The position numbers and the translations under genes are program-made. A stretch of 64,000 bases of DNA from contig NZ_LDWR01000033.1 in the NCBI RefSeq assembly GCF_001039005.1, forward strand, positions 1 through 64,000. Direction: 5' to 3'. Source of the DNA: Burkholderia cepacia. GTDB taxonomy: Bacteria; Pseudomonadota; Gammaproteobacteria; Burkholderiales; Burkholderiaceae. A model generated the notes under the pieces. That model had not been told where the DNA came from. It worked only from the letters and a program-made list of their open reading frames with translations, and did no database searches. Below are positions 60,823 to 64,000 of this stretch, piece by piece (within the stretch, counting starts at the first letter, position 1; each line of letters starts with the position of its first letter).

Positions 60823-61293
60823 TCAGAGCTCGGCTTTCAGTTGATTCAGCAGTTCGGCGTGGGCCGTTTGATCGACTTCGCGCTTCAGGATCTGCTCGGC
60901 GCCCTTGACCGCCAGCGTGGCGACTTCGCCGCGCAGCGTTTCACGCGCCTTCACGATTTGCTGATCCGCGTCCGCCTTCGCCTGAGCGATGATGCGGGCG
61001 GCTTCGGCATGGGCTTGAGCCTTGATTTCTTCGGCAACGGCCTGCGCGCGCTTTTCAGCGTCGGCAATGCGTTGTTGACCGTCGTTACGGGCCTGCGCGA
61101 GTTCCTGGTCGACGCGCTTGTGCGCCGCTGCGAGTTCCGCCTGACCCTTTTCCGCGGCCGAGAGGCCATCGGCAATTTTCTTCGAGCGCTCGTCGAGGGC
61201 GTTGATCAACGGCGGCCACACGAACTTCATCGTGAACCACGCGAGGATCAGGAACACGACCATTTGCGCAAACAGGGTTGCGTTAAGATTCAC
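60823..61293 (-). CDS. atpF: ATP synthase Fo b subunit
   Basis: A 156-residue subunit: one N-terminal membrane helix (ATLFAQMVVFLILAWFTMKFVWPPL, residues about 5-29) followed by a long charged coiled coil that makes the stator stalk dimer. It connects Fo subunit a with delta. A spacing of two bases to atpH and 127 to atpE places it in the middle of the operon. Confidence 0.97.
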   Translation of the reverse strand: MNLNATLFAQMVVFLILAWFTMKFVWPPLINALDERSKKIADGLSAAEKGQAELAAAHKRVDQELAQARNDGQQRIADAEKRAQAVAEEIKAQAHAEAARIIAQAKADADQQIVKARETLRGEVATLAVKGAEQILKREVDQTAHAELLNQLKAEL

Positions 61294-61420
61294 GGTGTTT
61301 CCTTATCTGCTATTCCGGAAATTGAAACGAGGAGGAGCGCGTCGAATGTGAATTCGATTGGCGCTCGTCATCCGTTCCACCCTGCGCCGGCGATCGCTGG
61401 CGCAAATCTTCCGAGGAACC

Positions 61421-61690
61421 TTAGCCTGCGAGCTTCGACAGGAGCGGGTTCGCGAATGCAAACAGCATTGCCACGCCGACACCGATCAGGAACGCCGCAT
61501 CGATCAGACCAGCCAGCAGGAACATCTTCGTTTGCAGCGGGTTGATCAGCTCGGGCTGACGCGCGCATGCTTCGATGTACTTGCCACCCATCAGACCAAT
61601 ACCGATACAGGCGCCGATCGCACCGAGGCCGATGATGATACCGATACCGATAGCGGTCAGACCTTGGATGTTGGCGATGAAAGCTTGCAT
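61421..61690 (-). CDS. atpE: ATP synthase Fo c subunit (rotor ring)
   Basis: An 89-residue hairpin of two membrane helices. The first holds GIGIIIGLGAIGACIGIGLMGG, the polar loop is RQP at about 44-46, and the proton-carrying acid in the second helix is Asp64 (GLIDAAFLIG). The residues around Asp64 lack the Q/E/S set of sodium-type rings, so proton coupling is expected. AAGGAG six bases before ATG 61690 fixes the start. The longer gaps on each side of atpE and this strong site fit its high copy number in the ring. Confidence 0.98.
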   Translation of the reverse strand: MQAFIANIQGLTAIGIGIIIGLGAIGACIGIGLMGGKYIEACARQPELINPLQTKMFLLAGLIDAAFLIGVGVAMLFAFANPLLSKLAG

Positions 61691-61768
61691 GATCACTCCT
61701 TTGTGAAAAGACTTGGAACTGGAATTAAAAGAAAAACTAAAAACAAACCTGCTTGATTGTCCGGCTGC

Positions 61769-62620
61769 TTAGTGCGATTCGTGAGCCTGGCCGAGATACA
61801 CCAGCGTCAGCATCATGAAAATGAACGCTTGCAGCAAAACAATCAGGATGTGGAAGACCGCCCAGATGCTGCCCGCGAGGATGTGGCCGATGAAGCCGAG
61901 CACCGACGCGTCCGCGCCGAAACCCCACATGCTGCCGAGCAACGCGATCAGCAGGAACAGCAGTTCGCCTGCGTACATGTTGCCGAACAGCCGCATGCCG
62001 AGCGACACGGTCTTGGCGACATATTCAACGATGTTCAGGCCTAGGTTCGGGATCCACAGCAGCGGATGCGCACCGAACGGAGCCGACACGAGTTCATGCA
62101 CGAAGCCGCCCGCGCCCTTGATCTTGATGCTGTAGTAGATCATCAGCACGAAGACGCCAAGTGCAATGCCGAGCGTGCCGTTCAGGTCGGCCGTCGGGAC
62201 GATGCGATGATGCGGGATGACTTCCGACAGGCCCAGCAGACCGATCACGCGGCCCGGCAGGTCGACGGGGAGAAAGTCGAGGGAGTTCATCAGCGCGACC
62301 CAGATGAACACGGTCAGCGCGAGCGGAGCAATGAAGGTACGATTGCCGTGAACGACCGCTTTCGACTGGTCTTCCACCATCTCGACGATCATTTCGATCA
62401 TGCACTGGAAACGACCCGGCACGCCCGGCGTAGCCTTGCGGGCAGCCATGTACAGGATGAGGATCGTAACGAGACCGCAGACGATCGACCAGAACAGCGT
62501 GTCGAGATTCCAGACGTGAATATCGAAAATCGACGTCTGATGCGCGGTGGAGAAATTCTGCAAGTGGTGCGCAATGTACTCGGACGGATCCAGAGCACGC
62601 GAGCCTTCGCTGGTTGCCAT
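61769..62620 (-). CDS. atpB: ATP synthase Fo a subunit (proton channel)
   Basis: A 283-residue membrane protein with five to six helices that forms the proton half-channels next to the c ring. The essential arginine is in KTVSLGMRLFGNMYAGELLF. ATG 62620 is preferred to GTG 62635 because it gives the usual N terminus; the ribosome binding site is weak for either. It is followed by atpE after 78 bases. Confidence 0.96.
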   Translation of the reverse strand: MATSEGSRALDPSEYIAHHLQNFSTAHQTSIFDIHVWNLDTLFWSIVCGLVTILILYMAARKATPGVPGRFQCMIEMIVEMVEDQSKAVVHGNRTFIAPLALTVFIWVALMNSLDFLPVDLPGRVIGLLGLSEVIPHHRIVPTADLNGTLGIALGVFVLMIYYSIKIKGAGGFVHELVSAPFGAHPLLWIPNLGLNIVEYVAKTVSLGMRLFGNMYAGELLFLLIALLGSMWGFGADASVLGFIGHILAGSIWAVFHILIVLLQAFIFMMLTLVYLGQAHESH

Positions 62621-62733
62621 AATCGTTAGTGCCACCCAAATTGTCGAAAATCGGTCTATCCGCTTCGCCGCAACAATTTATTGCGGGAACGCGCCTGCGC
62701 ATGTTCCTGTCGAACTGCGCAAGGTCTCACAGC

Positions 62734-63270
62734 CTATCGCCAGGCCAACGCAATCCAGTACGTTTTCAGCACGAGCAAGTACGTAATGAGCAACGGCACC
62801 CAGTGCACACCGGGGTACCACACGGCGATCGCCACGAACAGCGCGATCGTCGCACCCATCTTGAGTACTTCGCCGACCACCCAACCCATCACGGTGTCGG
62901 CACCGCCTCGCCTCAAACGCGCCGCAAACAATGCGCTCGGCACCCAGCCAATCGCTCCGCCCAGAAATGCAGATTGCGCAGCGGCGCCCGGCGGCTTCGA
63001 GGAAAACAGCCACCACGCCAGCGTTGCAACTAAGGACAAGACCACTTGCGCGATCACCACCCGGTAGGGCGTGACCCGCGAGGGTCGGCTTACATCCGGC
63101 CCGAACAGCGTTTCCGCTTCGGCCCGCGTAAGCGGAACGATTGTTGTGTCGTCTTGCTGCTCGGCATCCCAATCGTCGTCGGCTACGTGCCGCGTCTCGA
63201 CAACCGGTGCGGTATTGCGGTGTGCGCTGTGCTTGTCGTGCCCATTGTTCGGCTCCTCCTGACCCGCCAT
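62734..63270 (-). CDS. atpI: ATP synthase assembly/ion-transport protein I
   Basis: A 178-residue membrane protein that heads the atp operon; AtpI helps assemble the c ring. The last about 110 residues form four helices (TPYRVVIAQVVLSLVATLAWW, FLGGAIGWVPSALFAARL, VLKMGATIALFVAIAVW, VPLLITYLLVLKTYWIAL). The first about 75 residues are a hydrophilic, acidic extension not present in E. coli AtpI. GAAGG before ATG 63270 supports this start rather than a longer frame. It stands 113 bases before atpB. Confidence 0.9.
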   Translation of the reverse strand: MAGQEEPNNGHDKHSAHRNTAPVVETRHVADDDWDAEQQDDTTIVPLTRAEAETLFGPDVSRPSRVTPYRVVIAQVVLSLVATLAWWLFSSKPPGAAAQSAFLGGAIGWVPSALFAARLRRGGADTVMGWVVGEVLKMGATIALFVAIAVWYPGVHWVPLLITYLLVLKTYWIALAWR

Positions 63271-63348
63271 CGCAACCTTCCGCAAAATCCCAATCCGCCC
63301 CAATCTTTCCGAAAGCTTTCGGGGGTGCCTAGCTAACAAATCCGGGCG

Positions 63349-63377
63349 ATTGTAAGCGATAGTTGCAGGTGATTCAA
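63349..63377 (-). promoter_or_regulatory. Sigma-70 promoter of the ATP synthase operon
   Basis: On the minus strand a -35 TTGAAT (63377 to 63372), 17 bases and a -10 TACAAT (63354 to 63349) make a strong promoter. Transcription should start near 63342, giving about 70 bases of leader before atpI. The rest of the gap up to 63834 shows nothing firm apart from a possible second A/T-rich patch near 63420-63500. Confidence 0.78.
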
Positions 63378-63834
63378 GGCTTTAGACGCGACAAAAATCT
63401 GCGTAAAACGTCGCCTCATCATGTGAAAAACGGGCGAACCGACGACGTACGATGACAGTTGTAAGGTCGGTTTTTCGCGCAGGTATTTCTTGCCGGGAAA
63501 AATGCGTCGACGATGCAATGGCGCGCAAACGATGCTGGGCGCGCGTGTCGGTGATGCGGTGCGATCCCCGCGAGAAATTCGCCGCGGCGCAGCCGGCTGG
63601 AATCGTCCTGTGCGACGCACCGGAACAAGCAAGACGCGACAACCGATCCGCCGCACCCGATGTGCGAAATTCGATCGGACGCTGGTGCGTCGATCCATCC
63701 AATCAGTTGTCATGCCACCACAGACGATCGACTGTGGATGACCGCACTTATCAACAGCCCCGCAACCACCGCGAACGCTGTGCCCCTACCCCGCCACCCG
63801 AACGGCGCGCCTGTGCCGCACACGCCCGCATCGC

Positions 63835-64000
63835 TCAGCCGTGCACGAGCAGCCACGCACCCAGTGCCGCGCTCGCGAGCGCGAACGGAATCGAGACGAG
63901 GTGGAACGGCAGCCACATGCGCGGCTCCTTCGCGAGACGCACCGCGATCAGGTTCGCGAGCGAACCGATCGCGAAACCGAAGCCGCCGACCGATACGCCG
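63835..64000 (-). CDS. C-terminal end of a multi-helix membrane protein (possible SLC13/ArsB-type permease)
   Basis: Only the last 54 residues and the stop (63835-63837) are in the window. They contain two hydrophobic helices (GVSVGGFGFAIGSLANLIAV and PFHLVSIPFALASAALGAWLLV) separated by a basic loop. The Gly/Asn-rich helix resembles the last helices of divalent-anion or ArsB-type permeases, but the fragment is too short for a firm name. Its start lies outside the window. Confidence 0.5.
   Translation of the reverse strand, partial: GVSVGGFGFAIGSLANLIAVRLAKEPRMWLPFHLVSIPFALASAALGAWLLVHG

Noticed and set aside
63835..64000. End of parB, often found upstream of atpI
   Set aside because: The 54 residues are two hydrophobic helices, not the ParB dimerisation end.

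Overview
The window looks like part of the main chromosome of a Burkholderia, most probably a member of the B. cepacia complex. The reasons are the very high GC content, strong GC bias at third codon positions, the tandem glycine riboswitch ahead of gcvTHP, and the content (atpIBEFHAGDC, hemE, priA, putA, CadA/CadR, microcompartment-free eutBC). Genus is a confident inference from gene content and protein sequence; species is not resolved. Nearly all of the window is core-like metabolic DNA. I see no prophage, CRISPR array, complete insertion sequence or plasmid genes.

Layout. 1-6.2 kb: end of a tRNA-Arg(CCG), a di-haem cytochrome c, Rep helicase, an SGNH hydrolase, a Gfo/Idh/MocA oxidoreductase and a small lipoprotein. 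6.2-14 kb: a glycine/serine catabolic block, with a sigma-70 promoter, tandem glycine riboswitch, gcvT-gcvH-gcvP, a terminator, an alginate-lyase-family protein and sdaA. 14-17 kb: a thiamine-diphosphate enzyme overlapping a GT9-like gene by 4 bases. 17-27.7 kb: ethanolamine use without a microcompartment, with an EutR-like AraC regulator, acetaldehyde dehydrogenase (exaC) behind a strong sigma-54-type promoter and flanked by two small flavin split-barrel proteins, an MFS exporter with its LysR regulator, then eutC, eutB and the permease eat. 27.8-34.6 kb: a membrane protein with repeated TM-helix units, an AraC-GyrI fusion, a zinc/cadmium P-type ATPase with a histidine-rich head plus a zinc-ribbon partner and divergent CadR, and a PadR regulator.

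34.6-42.6 kb: an aminotransferase / binding protein / FAD-linked dehydrogenase operon, a 287-bp MITE-like element, and a TetR / AidB-like acyl-CoA dehydrogenase / acyl-CoA synthetase group. 42.7-53 kb: a branched-chain amino-acid binding protein, trifunctional putA with GTTGCA operators, priA, hemE and a PheC-like periplasmic protein. 53-53.7 kb is a gene-poor stretch with an orphan plus-strand terminator and two candidate small ORFs. 53.7-55.5 kb: an acyl-CoA ligase. 55.7-63.4 kb: the complete F1Fo ATP synthase operon on the minus strand, with a good promoter, a terminator and three palindromes between atpD and atpC. The window ends inside a membrane protein gene.

How it fits together: glycine is cleaved (GcvTHP), serine is deaminated to pyruvate (SdaA), ethanolamine is taken up (Eat), split to ammonia and acetaldehyde (EutBC) and oxidised to acetate (ExaC), and proline goes to glutamate (PutA). 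This is a catabolic nitrogen/carbon neighbourhood next to energy metabolism. I found no wholly new multi-gene system. The strongest leads are the MITE with nested hairpins (38314-38600), the possible sRNA locus at 53.0-53.7 kb, the palindromes inside the atp operon, the TPP enzyme/GT9-like pair, and the metal efflux group with the zinc-ribbon protein.
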